In this document: positions 16,793-26,961 of the stretch, in pieces
Layout of the letters: each line of letters starts with the position of its first letter
Numbering within the stretch: the stretch's first letter is position 1
Notes under the pieces: model-generated
What the model was told of the DNA's origin: nothing
What the model saw: the letters and a program-made list of their open reading frames with translations, nothing else
Databases searched by the model: none
From: Luteibacter sp. SG786
Lineage (GTDB): Bacteria; Pseudomonadota; Gammaproteobacteria; Xanthomonadales; Rhodanobacteraceae
Assembly (NCBI RefSeq): GCF_011759605.1
Contig: NZ_JAAOYX010000001.1
Location: 806,001 to 870,000 of the forward strand
Length of the DNA: 64,000 bases
Direction of reading: 5' to 3'
Made by a program: the position numbers and the translations under genes

Positions 16793-17731
16793 ATGGCCTT
16801 GCCGAGCATCAACCTCAATCGCCTCGCCGTGTTCGTCGCCCTGGTCAGGGCCGGTTCGTTCACCGCCGCGGCCGAGCAGCTGGGCATGACCAAGGCCATG
16901 GTCAGCCAGCACATCGCAAAGCTGGAGGAGGAATTGGGCGTCACCCTGCTCGTTCGCAGCACGCGACGAATGTCGCTGACCGAGGCAGGCGAGCGTTTCC
17001 ATGAAGACTGCGTGCGGATCGTGGCCGATGCCGAGACAGCGGTCGGTCGGCTCGGCGAACGTCGCGATACCCCCATGGGCGTGTTGCGGGTGGCTGCCGC
17101 GGGCGACCATGGCCCGGCCATCGTGGCCCCCGCGCTCGCCGAGTTCGCATCGCTGCATCCGCAGGTGAGTGTGGAGTTGGTGGTGAGCGACGAAATCGTC
17201 GACCTCATTGCCGAGCGTTTCGACCTGTCCATCCGCATCGGCTGGCTGCGCGATTCGAGCCTGCGCGCGGCGCGGCTGTCCACGTTCCGCCAGTGTCTGG
17301 TCGCTTCGCCTGCGTATGTCGCGCGGCGAGGCGCGCCCTCGATTCCCGACGAACTCGCCGCCCACGACTGGATTTCGCTCAGCGTGCTGTCGTCGCCCAC
17401 GCGCTGGACGTTTGTCGACGACTCTGGCGTGGAACACACGGTGCGCACTCGCCCGGTCGCCAGCGCCAACAGCACGCTGGCCGCACATGCGTTCGTCGTG
17501 GCGGGCCTGGGTATCTCCGTGTTGCCGGACTACGTCGTGGATGCGGATCTCGCGACGGGCCGGCTCGTGCCGTTGCTGGACGACTACCGTTTGCCCGACG
17601 GTGGGATACACGCCGTGTACCCCGGCAAGCAGACGTCGGTGAAGGTGCGCGCGTTCATCGATCTGTTGCGGGAGCGGATGGCGCGCGGGCGGCAAGCGAT
17701 CACGACACCTGACTGCCCAGGCGCAGGTTGA
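16793..17731 (+). CDS. LysR family transcriptional regulator
   Basis: A 312-residue LysR-type regulator. The N-terminal winged helix is clear: INLNRLAVFVALVRAGSFTA followed by AAEQLGMTKAMVSQHIAKLE. The C-terminal effector domain is of the CrgA-like subfamily (PALAEFASLHPQVSVELV, then ERFDLSIRIG). The start at 16793 gives the normal family N-terminus; longer frames upstream would read through the putative operator. It is divergent from the SDR gene, the usual layout for a LysR protein and its single target, and may respond to a redox-active or electrophilic compound. Its 3' end overlaps the convergent next gene by 32 bases. Confidence 0.92.
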   Translation: MALPSINLNRLAVFVALVRAGSFTAAAEQLGMTKAMVSQHIAKLEEELGVTLLVRSTRRMSLTEAGERFHEDCVRIVADAETAVGRLGERRDTPMGVLRVAAAGDHGPAIVAPALAEFASLHPQVSVELVVSDEIVDLIAERFDLSIRIGWLRDSSLRAARLSTFRQCLVASPAYVARRGAPSIPDELAAHDWISLSVLSSPTRWTFVDDSGVEHTVRTRPVASANSTLAAHAFVVAGLGISVLPDYVVDADLATGRLVPLLDDYRLPDGGIHAVYPGKQTSVKVRAFIDLLRERMARGRQAITTPDCPGAG

Positions 17732-18230
17732 TGCCCAGTTCCGTCGCGACGACGCGCATCGCCTCGTCGTCGCGCGACTGCGTGATCCACCCGGCATAGA
17801 TGCCGTCGTCCGCCTCGCGGGCCCACAGCGTGTATCCGTGCTGGTTCAACTGGTCGAATGCGCGGGAGAAGATTTCAGGGCCGTCGACCTCTTCGTGGAA
17901 CTCATCGTCGTCCGGGTCGCCGTCCCAGTCGATGGAAAGGTTCCAGCGGCTCGCCAGTTCGTTGATCGCCTCGACCAGCGTGCGGGTGTCGTCGGCGTCC
18001 ACCTCGAACCCGGAGCGCCAGTCGGTGACCTGGGCCACGATCCGTATCGGGTCGTCGTCGCCTTCTTCCTCCACGGTGTCGCGGTAGGCGGAGAACTGCT
18101 GCATCGCGCTGTCCTCGTCGCCTGGATTGATCAGCGCCAGAAGGCGCCAGACCTGCGATTCGGTCGACTCGTCATCGTCCTCGTCCTCATAGCCGTCGTC
18201 CTGGTCGAAATCGTCGTCGTAGGAAGCCAT
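17700..18230 (-). CDS. Acidic DUF6630-like protein
   Basis: A 176-residue strongly acidic protein. It opens with a run of Asp/Glu (DDDFDQDDGYEDEDDDES) and continues with VWRLLALINPGDEDSAMQQF, DWRSGFEVDADDTRTLVEAI and GYTLWAREADDGIYAGW. This order resembles the DUF6630 family of proteobacteria, for which I know no function. No enzyme motif or membrane segment is visible. The last 32 bases overlap the 3' end of lysR on the other strand. The ATG at 18230 follows no obvious competing start; frames further upstream are unlike the family. Confidence 0.7.
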   Translation of the reverse strand: MASYDDDFDQDDGYEDEDDDESTESQVWRLLALINPGDEDSAMQQFSAYRDTVEEEGDDDPIRIVAQVTDWRSGFEVDADDTRTLVEAINELASRWNLSIDWDGDPDDDEFHEEVDGPEIFSRAFDQLNQHGYTLWAREADDGIYAGWITQSRDDEAMRVVATELGINLRLGSQVS

Positions 18231-18419
18231 GCGTGGGTTCTCGATGGGGGGAGCGCAGTATCGCCGATCCCCGGGCGCCGGTCTAAGTGGTTGATCTTGA
18301 ATCCGCCCGTGACGCATATGCCGAAATTTCTTATTGACCCGAAACGGCAAACGCGTTGTGCTGCGTTTAGCCGTCCAATCGGCTCGGCCGCGACGGCCGG
18401 CATCAAAGGGGGAATACCT

Positions 18420-18839
18420 ATGAACGCCATTGTTTTCGTTCGGGCGGCGGGGGCCGCCGCCATGCTCTTGCTTGCCACCGGCTCCGCTGCCGCCCGATCG
18501 GACGAGCCGCCGCCGGACACGATCTGCACGGTGCTGGGAACCGCGGCGCGCTATGTGGGAACCACGGTCACGGTGCGCGGCATCGCCACCACCGAGGGCA
18601 AGGTCACCATGCTCACGGATGCGCAGTGCAAGGGCGCAGTGAACCTCAGCATGGACGATGCCGCAGGACGCAAGCGCGACGTCGTGTCGTTCCGCCGCAC
18701 GGTTTCCGAGAAGGGCGTGCGCGCCGACGCCACGATCTTCGGCCGCTTCGAGGCGACCGGCGACGCGCGCGCGCCCTACGCGATCGACGTGTACAGCGTG
18801 CGCGACGTGAACGAACTGCCCGCCGCCGAGGGTGGCTGA
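18420..18839 (+). CDS. Secreted protein of unknown function, possible OB-fold
   Basis: A 139-residue protein with a signal peptide (MNAIVFVRAAGAAAMLLLAT, cleavage near SAAA). The mature domain reads as a small beta-barrel: YVGTTVTVRGIATTEGKVT, TDAQCKGAVNLSM, then VRADATIFGRFEATG and YAIDVYSVRDV. The two cysteines (ICTVLG, AQCKG) could form a disulfide. The alternation VTVRG...IFGRFE is reminiscent of periplasmic OB-fold proteins, but I cannot assign a family. A GGGGG ribosome site precedes the ATG at 18420. It is followed 94 bases later by the metallopeptidase gene. Confidence 0.7.
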   Translation: MNAIVFVRAAGAAAMLLLATGSAAARSDEPPPDTICTVLGTAARYVGTTVTVRGIATTEGKVTMLTDAQCKGAVNLSMDDAAGRKRDVVSFRRTVSEKGVRADATIFGRFEATGDARAPYAIDVYSVRDVNELPAAEGG

Positions 18840-18933
18840 TCCCGAACGACGGCTGGCCGGCCGTGACTTTCGGCCTATATCGGGTCCGCTCCCGGAGACG
18901 CAATCTCGTGCGCTTCCAGGGGAGGGTGGATCG

Positions 18934-21168
18934 ATGCGCCGCGAGGCAGCCAGAATCGTTCGTTGGACCGTTGCAGGCGCGCTTCTGTTCGCCGGTGGCG
19001 TATCGGCCCAGGTGTCGACGGCGCAGGTACCGGCCGCGGCTTCCACCACGGCGGCTCCGGTCAGCGTTGCGCCCCCGGCGGAGATTCCCTTCGCTTCGCC
19101 CCATGCGGCCTTCGTGCGCACCCCGAGCGCAGCGCAAGCGTGGGGCGGGCCCCGTTCGGGCAATGAAGCGACGCTTTCCGATCGCGTGGTGTCCTACCGC
19201 ATCCAGGCCCGGCTGGACCCGGACAAGCACACCGTCGACGGCAGGCAGCAGCTGACCTGGCGCAACCGCAGCGACCGGCCGGTCTCGGCGGTATTCCTGC
19301 ATCTGTACCTCAATGCCTTCGAGGGCGAAGGCAGCACCTTCTTCACCGAGCGCCGCCTCTTGGCCGCGCATGGCGGGTCGCGCGGCATCGCGCCGGTCAA
19401 GAAGGGCGAGTGGGGGTACATCGACCTCGGCCACGTCGAGCAGGACGGCGCCACGCTGGCATGGCGCTACGTGCATCCGGACGGTGGACCGGAAACGGAC
19501 CATACCGTCGTGCGCGTGGACCTGGCGCAGCCGGTGCCGGCGGGCGGCAGCGTCACGCTGGACATGAGCTTCCACAGCCAGTTGCCGCGCGTGATCCTGC
19601 GCACGGGCTACGTCGGCAAGTTCCACCTGGTGGGCCAGTGGTTCCCGAAGATCGGGGTACTGGAACTGGCAGGCGAGCGCGGGGCCACCGAGCCGCGCTG
19701 GAACGTTCACGAATTCCACTTCAACAGCGAGTTCTACGCCGACTTCGGCGAGTACGACGTGCGGGTGAGCGCGCCCAAGGATTACGTCGTGGCCGCCGTC
19801 GGCGAGCAGCAGGGCGCTCCCGTGCAGGAAGGCCAGGATCTGACCTGGCATTTCATCCAGGGCGACGTGCACGACTTTGCCTGGATGGCCGCGCCCGGAT
19901 ACCAAACGCTGGACGGCGAATACGCCGGGCCGGGAAGCCCCAGGGTCAAGGTACGAGTGGTCTATCCGCCTGAATACGAAGCCAGCGCGAAGCCGGTGCT
20001 CAAGGCCTCGCTCGACTCGCTGGCGTACTTCTCCCAGACCCTCGGCCCGTATCCGTACAAGACACTCACGGCCGTCGTCCCCCCGTTCAATGCGGCGGAG
20101 GCGGGCGGCATGGAATACCCGACGTTCTTCACGGCCGACAGCTTTCGCGAGATAAAGCCCAGGACGCTGGACGAGTACCTGCTCGATTTCGTCACCATCC
20201 ACGAGTTCGGGCACGGCTACTTCTACGGTCTGCTCGCGTCCAACGAATTCGAGGAGCCCATGCTCGACGAGGGCCTGAACGAGTACTGGGACGACCGCAT
20301 GCTGCGCGAACGCGGGCAGAAGGTGTACCTCACCAGGCCGTTGTGGCAGTTTTTCGGCCTGGAGCCGCCACTGGATGCGTTCATGCTCGAGCGCATGGTC
20401 GCGCGATTGCGCCATCCGTCCGATCCGCTGGGCGAGAACGCCTGGGATCGCCTGTCCAGCGCCGACTACGGCACCGTCTACTCACGCACGGCCACGGCCA
20501 TGCACGATCTGGAAGAGCGCCTCGGGAAAGGCGTGACCGAAAAGGCCTTCCGCCAGTACTACGCCACGTGGCATTTCCGTCATCCCGGCATGGGCGACCT
20601 GCAGGCCACGCTGGCCGACGTCTCCGGAAAGCCGGAGGTGGTGGCGCAGGTGTTCGATCGTTACGTTTATGGCACCGGACGCATCGACGACAGCGTCAGC
20701 GACATCGTGAGCACAGAGGTACTGCCGCTTGCCGGGACGCGTATCAAGGACGGCCGTCGCGAGGAGATCACCACCGATGCCAACGACGAGGCCATCCGGA
20801 AACAGCGCGATGCCTGGGAGAAGGCGCATCCGCAGGCCGGCCCCGGCACAGGACCTTTCCCTTGGAAGACGATCGTCACGGTGAGGCGGGATGCCTCGCC
20901 GGTCCCGCAGACCCTGAAGGTCACCTTTGCCGACGGCTCCTCGGAAACCGTGCGCTGGGACGACAACCGCCGCTGGGCGCGCTTCGCGTTCGTGAAGCCG
21001 GTGAAAGGCACGTCGGCGGAACTCGATCCGGAGCGGAAGATCTACCTCGACTCCGACAAGCTCAATGACAGCCGCACCGTGGACGCCAATCACGCGGCAT
21101 CGCAACGCTGGGGCGCGGACATCGCCGCCCTGCTGCAGGGCATCTATTCGCTTCTGGGGACGCTATGA
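18934..21168 (+). CDS. Exported M1-type zinc metallopeptidase
   Basis: A 744-residue protein with a signal peptide (ending near GGVSAQ) and a gluzincin active site: HEFGH at residues 423-427 and the third ligand Glu446 in MLDEGLNEYW. The HExxH-18-E spacing is exactly that of family M1. The N-terminal half carries the M1 beta-sandwich pattern, with YRIQARLDPDKHTVDGRQ near residue 85. The strict GAMEN exopeptidase motif is replaced by GGMEYP just upstream of the zinc site. It is probably a periplasmic aminopeptidase-like enzyme. The stop overlaps the next gene, a membrane protein, by four bases. Confidence 0.88.
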   Translation: MRREAARIVRWTVAGALLFAGGVSAQVSTAQVPAAASTTAAPVSVAPPAEIPFASPHAAFVRTPSAAQAWGGPRSGNEATLSDRVVSYRIQARLDPDKHTVDGRQQLTWRNRSDRPVSAVFLHLYLNAFEGEGSTFFTERRLLAAHGGSRGIAPVKKGEWGYIDLGHVEQDGATLAWRYVHPDGGPETDHTVVRVDLAQPVPAGGSVTLDMSFHSQLPRVILRTGYVGKFHLVGQWFPKIGVLELAGERGATEPRWNVHEFHFNSEFYADFGEYDVRVSAPKDYVVAAVGEQQGAPVQEGQDLTWHFIQGDVHDFAWMAAPGYQTLDGEYAGPGSPRVKVRVVYPPEYEASAKPVLKASLDSLAYFSQTLGPYPYKTLTAVVPPFNAAEAGGMEYPTFFTADSFREIKPRTLDEYLLDFVTIHEFGHGYFYGLLASNEFEEPMLDEGLNEYWDDRMLRERGQKVYLTRPLWQFFGLEPPLDAFMLERMVARLRHPSDPLGENAWDRLSSADYGTVYSRTATAMHDLEERLGKGVTEKAFRQYYATWHFRHPGMGDLQATLADVSGKPEVVAQVFDRYVYGTGRIDDSVSDIVSTEVLPLAGTRIKDGRREEITTDANDEAIRKQRDAWEKAHPQAGPGTGPFPWKTIVTVRRDASPVPQTLKVTFADGSSETVRWDDNRRWARFAFVKPVKGTSAELDPERKIYLDSDKLNDSRTVDANHAASQRWGADIAALLQGIYSLLGTL

Positions 21169-22073
21169 ACGGCCGCCAAAAACGTTCCTCCTTCGCGGCC
21201 ATCGGTAGCGCCAGCGTCGCGGGGTTGCAGTGGCGCCTTATGCTCCTGTGGATCTTCGTGACCCTCCTTCCGACGATGGTGGTGGCCCTGCCGGTGTGGC
21301 GTGTGCTCGACGACCTTCTGGGGCATTCCGTGCATGCCGACGCGTGGGCCCGGCATTTCGACGGCCTCATGTTCGGCGATGTGATAGCGGCCTTCCAGAA
21401 CGATCATGGCTGGACCGGCATGGCGTTCGTCGCAGGCATGCTGCTGACATGGCTTACCGCGCCGTTCCTCGTCGGCATGATCGTGGCGGGAGGGCGCGCA
21501 CATCGTGCCCTGGACTTTGGCGGTCTGCTGCAAGGCGGAGCGGCGCAATACGGGCGCATGCTGCGCCTGTCGGTTCTGGCCGTTGTTCCGTACGGACTTT
21601 CGGTCGCCGCGTCTTTGGGTGCCTCGTCATTCGCGGACGACAAGATCGACGCCGCCGTTCTGGCCTCCAGCGCCGACGGGTACCGGTACGGCGCAGCGGC
21701 GGTGGCGCTGCTGTTCTTCGTCATCGCACAAGCGATCGTGGAATCGGCGAGGGCACAGTTCATCGCCGATGTCGGGCTTCGCTCCGCGTTCATCGCGCTG
21801 GGACGCGGATTCATGCAATTCGTTCGGCGGCCATTCGCGACGTTGTTCGTCTATCTCATGATCACGCTGGTCGGCGGCGTGCTGCTGGTGGCGATCGCAT
21901 CCTGGCGCGGCCATACCACCGCCGCCGGTAGCGGGTTGCCGTTGGGCATTCTCATCGTGCAACTGGGCGTGATCGTGGTCGCCTGGATGCGTACCGCACG
22001 GCTGCTGGCACTGGCCGGACTCGCAACGGCGCATCCGCGTCGCCGCCGCAGCGATTTCGCTCCGGCGTTGTAG
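21165..22073 (+). CDS. Multi-pass inner membrane protein of unknown function
   Basis: A 302-residue protein with about six hydrophobic segments (LMLLWIFVTLLPTMVVALPV, FVAGMLLTWLTAPFLVGMIV, LSVLAVVPYGLSV, AAVALLFFVIAQAIV, TLFVYLMITLVGGVLLVAIA, LGILIVQLGVIVVAWM). There is no transporter or enzyme motif I recognise. The ATG overlaps the stop of the M1-type metallopeptidase gene, so the two are almost certainly co-expressed. A role in localising or supporting the peptidase is plausible but is inference from context only. Confidence 0.8.
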   Translation: MNGRQKRSSFAAIGSASVAGLQWRLMLLWIFVTLLPTMVVALPVWRVLDDLLGHSVHADAWARHFDGLMFGDVIAAFQNDHGWTGMAFVAGMLLTWLTAPFLVGMIVAGGRAHRALDFGGLLQGGAAQYGRMLRLSVLAVVPYGLSVAASLGASSFADDKIDAAVLASSADGYRYGAAAVALLFFVIAQAIVESARAQFIADVGLRSAFIALGRGFMQFVRRPFATLFVYLMITLVGGVLLVAIASWRGHTTAAGSGLPLGILIVQLGVIVVAWMRTARLLALAGLATAHPRRRRSDFAPAL

Positions 22074-22089
22074 GGCGCGGTCTGGTGTG

Positions 22090-22632
22090 CTAGCCGACGC
22101 GGCGCACGGCGCGGTGCGGCGGGTAGTACGCAAACAAGTGCGTGGCGCCGCCGAGGAAGTCGATGTTGTCGATGTGCTCGCCGCCCAGGCGCTCGGCGAC
22201 ATGGTCGGAGGCCTCGTTGCCGATGCGCACGAGGCTGATCACACGCTGCGCGTGCATCTGATTCCAGGCGAAGTCGAGGATGGCCTCGCCGGCTTCCGTG
22301 GCGTAGCCGTGGTGGCGGTGCTCGGGCTTCAGCATCCAGCCCAACTCGAGGTCGGGCCAGCCTTCGGGCTTCATCAGACCGGCGCGGCCGATGAATTCGC
22401 CCGTTTCCTTCAGTTCGATGGCCCACATGCCGCAGCCGCGCAGCGCCCAGTGGCCCAGCAACATGGCCATGGACCGCCATGCGTTCATGCGGTCGAGCGG
22501 TTGGCCGTCGCCGATCCAGCGCGTGCTGTCGGCGTCCGCGAGCATGGCCGCGTAATCGTCGAAGTGGCGTTCGGTAAGGGCGGTGAGCCGCAGGCGCGGC
22601 GTTTCCAGAACGGGGATGTCTGCCATTGCCAT
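22090..22632 (-). CDS. GNAT family N-acetyltransferase (RimJ/RimL-like)
   Basis: A 180-residue acetyltransferase. It begins with IPVLETPRLRLTALTERHFD, the opening of the RimJ/RimL branch of GNAT, and contains FIGRAGLMKPEGWPDLELGWMLKPE followed by HRHHGYATEAGEAIL, the acetyl-CoA pyrophosphate-binding loop (variant of Q/RxxGxG/A). Such enzymes acetylate N-terminal residues of proteins or small amines; no substrate can be named. Two in-frame ATGs (22632, 22626) are six bases apart. It ends 16 bases from the convergent membrane protein gene. Confidence 0.9.
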   Translation of the reverse strand: MAMADIPVLETPRLRLTALTERHFDDYAAMLADADSTRWIGDGQPLDRMNAWRSMAMLLGHWALRGCGMWAIELKETGEFIGRAGLMKPEGWPDLELGWMLKPEHRHHGYATEAGEAILDFAWNQMHAQRVISLVRIGNEASDHVAERLGGEHIDNIDFLGGATHLFAYYPPHRAVRRVG

Positions 22633-22647
22633 CGAAGTGACCAGGTG

Positions 22648-23109
22648 TCAGCCGAGCAGGAGGGCCAGCGCGCGGGTGCTTTGCGCGAGACTTTCCTGCC
22701 AGGACAAGCCGGTTATTTTCTCACCAGTAGCCGCGTCATGGAAGCTCTCATCCTGGCCGGGTGCGAGAAGATGACGGTAATCCACCGTGATTTCAGTGCC
22801 TTGCGGAAGATCCTTGGCAGCGAAGATGAAGCCGAGGTGCCAGAGCCCCGTCGGATCGAAGCTATGGTTCACGTAGCACTCGTCGGGCCATTCCGGCGAC
22901 ACGGTATAGCGGTCTTCGAACCAGCGCGCCGCGGCGTGCAGGTCGGCGGCGAGCTCGGGGGAGCCGGTGATCTCGGCCCAGCCGTAGGTGCGATCGATCT
23001 GGTCGGGCGCCGTGACGATGCGTCCGGCCGCCACGAATTCGTCGACGAAAAGGCCCTTGCCGGCGCCGCGGATGGCGGAGTCGGCGATACGGTAACGCGG
23101 CAGGATCAT
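22648..23109 (-). CDS. SET domain protein
   Basis: A compact protein (about 153 residues from this start) that consists almost entirely of a SET domain. The opening YRIADSAIRGAGKGLFVDE is the first SET strand, YVNHSFDPTG corresponds to the NHS motif, and GTEITVDYRH to the final catalytic tyrosine motif. Bacterial short SET proteins are presumed lysine methyltransferases with unknown targets. The post-SET zinc cysteines are absent. A start at 23133 would add eight residues; I prefer 23109 because the domain begins immediately after it and an AGGGG sequence lies upstream, but the choice is not certain. Confidence 0.8.
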   Translation of the reverse strand: MILPRYRIADSAIRGAGKGLFVDEFVAAGRIVTAPDQIDRTYGWAEITGSPELAADLHAAARWFEDRYTVSPEWPDECYVNHSFDPTGLWHLGFIFAAKDLPQGTEITVDYRHLLAPGQDESFHDAATGEKITGLSWQESLAQSTRALALLLG

Positions 23110-23220
23110 CGCTTCATCAAGCCCCTGTTCCATGCGGCGGCACACGTGGCGGCCCCGCACTCGGCGCGAGTGTAGCGCTTTCGCCGCGGGTGGGAAGGCC
23201 CGCCCGCGGCGGATACTCGT

Positions 23221-23553
23221 TCAGTCTTCCTCGTTGCCCTTGGCCTTGCGCTGGCTTTTCGCCTTCTTGGCCGGCTTGCCGCCGTCCAACTGGATGGCGT
23301 CGCGGTTACGGTCGACGAGGGCGGCGCCGATGCCCTTGACCTCGGCGAGCTGGTCGGCGGACTCGAAGGCGCCGTTGGCTTCGCGCCAGGCCACGATCGC
23401 CTGGGCCTTGGCCATGCCGACGCCGTCGAGCGACTGCGCCAAGGTGGCGGCGTCGGCGGTATTGATGTTCACGGGCGTCGATGCGAGGGCCAGCGGCGAC
23501 AACAGAAGGCCCGCGAGGGCGATGACAAGACGTTTCAAGATGGTGCTCCTCAT
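23221..23553 (-). CDS. ComEA-like helix-hairpin-helix protein, exported
   Basis: A 110-residue protein with an N-terminal signal (LKRLVIALAGLLLSPLALAS) followed by one ComEA-type helix-hairpin-helix pair: VNINTADAATLAQSLDGVG and FESADQLAEVKGIGAALVDR. The C-terminal tail is very basic (KKAKSQRKAKG). Domain and tail both fit non-specific DNA binding in the periplasm. ComEA proteins pull incoming DNA through the outer membrane during natural transformation. No other competence gene is in the window, so that role is inferred. The start at 23553 is set by the signal sequence; the frame continues far upstream as antisense to the M20 peptidase gene. Confidence 0.85.
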   Translation of the reverse strand: MRSTILKRLVIALAGLLLSPLALASTPVNINTADAATLAQSLDGVGMAKAQAIVAWREANGAFESADQLAEVKGIGAALVDRNRDAIQLDGGKPAKKAKSQRKAKGNEED

Positions 23554-23731
23554 GGTGGCGCCGGATGGCGCTGGGGCACTCTGCGTTGCGCCGGAGGGCG
23601 CGCAAACCGGCGCGAACCCGACCGGCGCGTGCGTCGTTTCCACTGCGCCGTGGCCATGCGTTCCCACATGCTCCAGGGCACCGCCGTCGTCGCTGTTACA
23701 ATCGGCCTTTGTCGAACGAGCCTGGCCCGTC

Positions 23732-25170
<1,439 letters not shown>

Positions 25171-25174
<4 letters not shown>

Positions 25175-25875
25175 GCCTCGAAGCGGGGACGCTCGCGGAA
25201 CGGCTCGCCGTCGTTCGGGCCTCCATCGCCGACGCCTGCCGGCGTGCCGGTCGCGATCCTGCCGACGTCGTGCTGCTTCCGGTCAGCAAGACCTTCGGCG
25301 CCGACGTCGTGCGCGAGGCACTTGGCCTGGGGCTGCATCGCTTCGGCGAGAACAAGGCCCAGGAAGTGCAGGCAAAAGCCGCGGCCCTCGCCGGCGAGCC
25401 CGTGGAATGGGTGCTGATCGGCCATCTGCAGACGAACAAGGCCAAGATGGTGGCCGCCCACGCCAGCGAGGTGCAGTCGCTCGACCGCCCGGAGTTGGCG
25501 GTCGCCCTGGACAAGGCGCTGCAGGCGCGCGGGCGCGCGATCGACGTGCTGGTGCAGGTGAAGACATCGCCGGAGGAAACAAAATCCGGCATCGCCCCGG
25601 ACCGCCTGCTGCCTTTCCTCGATGAATTGAAGGCCTTTTCCTCGCTGCGCCTGCGCGGCCTGATGACGCTTGCCGAGGCAAGCGAAGACGAAGAGCGGGT
25701 AAGAGCCTGTTTTCGGATGCTGTATCGCCTGCGTGACAGGGCCCGCGACGCGGGCCACGCGGTGGATCGCCTGTCGATGGGAATGAGCGGGGACTACGCG
25801 CTGGCCATCGCCGAGGGAAGCACCGAAGTGCGTATCGGCTCCGCCATCTTCGGGGCAAGAACCTACAAGGCCTGA
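25171..25875 (+). CDS. yggS: YggS/PLPBP family pyridoxal phosphate homeostasis protein
   Basis: A 234-residue single-domain TIM-barrel protein. The PLP lysine is Lys40 in VVLLPVSKTF, followed by FGENKAQEVQ, WVLIGHLQTNKAK and the phosphate-binding C-terminal MGMSGDYALAI and EVRIGSAIFG. These are the classical family motifs. The family buffers PLP and affects amino-acid and vitamin B6 balance without a known catalytic activity. Translation is coupled to the M20 peptidase gene by a four-base overlap. In many bacteria yggS lies by proC and yggT; that context is not present here. Confidence 0.93.
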
Positions 25876-26130
25876 GCCGATTCTTTACGTTCGCGGTCGC
25901 GTACCTTCCGTTTTCCTCGTCACGTATGTGAAGGCAAGTGCCTAAACCTGTTCAGGTTTTCGCCGTTCAGGCCGTAATTTCATACGACTGGTCTGAATCT
26001 TTCCTAGGAATGGCTTTTTTTAACTTTATGCCAACAACAAGGCGTAGGGGGTTTGGTAACTTCACTGCTCGTTCACGGTCGTCTCACCTTCACGGCGGCT
26101 TAACTCCACGATGAATAGGCCTTTTCGCTC
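25876..26130. promoter_or_regulatory. Leader region of the NlpC/P60 gene with two palindromes
   Basis: A relatively AT-rich 255-base gap. It contains AACCTG-TT-CAGGTT (25945-25958), a perfect 14-base inverted repeat, and TTCCTAGGAA (26001-26010), which is followed by a T-run. Both have the size of operator half-site pairs. No terminator with convincing geometry follows yggS. Promoter elements cannot be placed with confidence. Confidence 0.4.
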
Positions 26131-26838
26131 ATGCATTTAAAGCGACTGACCGCTCTCGCGTTAGCCACCTGCTGTATCGCTTCCGTTACACCCGCCATCG
26201 CCGACACCGTCTCCGCTCCACAGGCCCTTGACCAGTCGGCAACGCTGCTCCTCACCGACCTGCCCGTGTTCGCACCCGCTACGGCGCTGGCTCAGTCCAC
26301 CGTACCGGACTTTTCCTCCCTCTCTGCTCCCAAGGTCGACGAATCTGCCAAGGCAGGGGACGACGTCGCCCTCTCCGATGACGGCGACGACGACGGGGAC
26401 AGCCTCGTTGCCGCGGCCACGGCCCGTCTGGCAGGTCACGTCGACGGCCACGCCCGCGAGGCGCTCCTCGCCTTCGCCATGAAGCTCCGCGACATCCGTT
26501 ACCACCGCGGCGGCCGCAAGCCCTCCACCGGTTTCGACTGCAGCGGCTTCGTCCGCTACGTGTTCCAGCACAGCATCGGCCTCGACCTCCCGACCAATTC
26601 GGCTAGTCAGTTCCTCGCCGGCCTGAAGGTCAAGCGCAGCGAAATGAAGACGGGCGACCTCGTGTTCTTCCGCACCCGTGGCAAGGCCATTTCCCACGTG
26701 GGCATCTACATCGACAACGGCCAGTTCATCCATTCGCCGTCGGCCGGCAAGACCGTCCGCGTCGACAGCCTCAATGAGGCTTACTGGTCCAAGCACTTCG
26801 CCGGCGCCAAGCGCCCCGAAGGCATCGCCAAGATCTGA
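26131..26838 (+). CDS. Exported NlpC/P60 (C40) peptidoglycan hydrolase
   Basis: A 235-residue protein with a signal peptide (LTALALATCCIASVTPAIAD), a low-complexity acidic linker with a run of aspartates (DDGDDDGD, residues 83-90), and a C-terminal NlpC/P60 domain. The catalytic residues are Cys137 in GFDCSGFVRYVF, His189 in SHVGIYID and His201 in FIHSPSAGKTV. The family cleaves D-glutamyl to diaminopimelate bonds in peptidoglycan stems, as in the Spr/MepS type. It acts in the periplasm. The gene stands alone with its own leader and a strong terminator. The acidic linker may bind divalent cations or keep the domain away from the wall. Confidence 0.9.
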   Translation: MHLKRLTALALATCCIASVTPAIADTVSAPQALDQSATLLLTDLPVFAPATALAQSTVPDFSSLSAPKVDESAKAGDDVALSDDGDDDGDSLVAAATARLAGHVDGHAREALLAFAMKLRDIRYHRGGRKPSTGFDCSGFVRYVFQHSIGLDLPTNSASQFLAGLKVKRSEMKTGDLVFFRTRGKAISHVGIYIDNGQFIHSPSAGKTVRVDSLNEAYWSKHFAGAKRPEGIAKI

Positions 26839-26863
26839 CGGAACCCTTCAACGTATATTTCCG

Positions 26864-26893
26864 AAACGGCATGCTACGGCATGCCGTTTTTTT
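26864..26893 (+). terminator. Rho-independent terminator of the NlpC/P60 gene
   Basis: A perfect 11-bp stem AAACGGCATGC / GCATGCCGTTT with a TACG tetraloop, followed by seven thymines. It begins 26 bases after the stop codon. Confidence 0.93.
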
Positions 26894-26961
26894 ATGGGCC
26901 GCCCCGACAGGTCGGATATCGATCGGAAGCGTGAGGCCAGGTCGGCGTGGGGGAATCCGTT

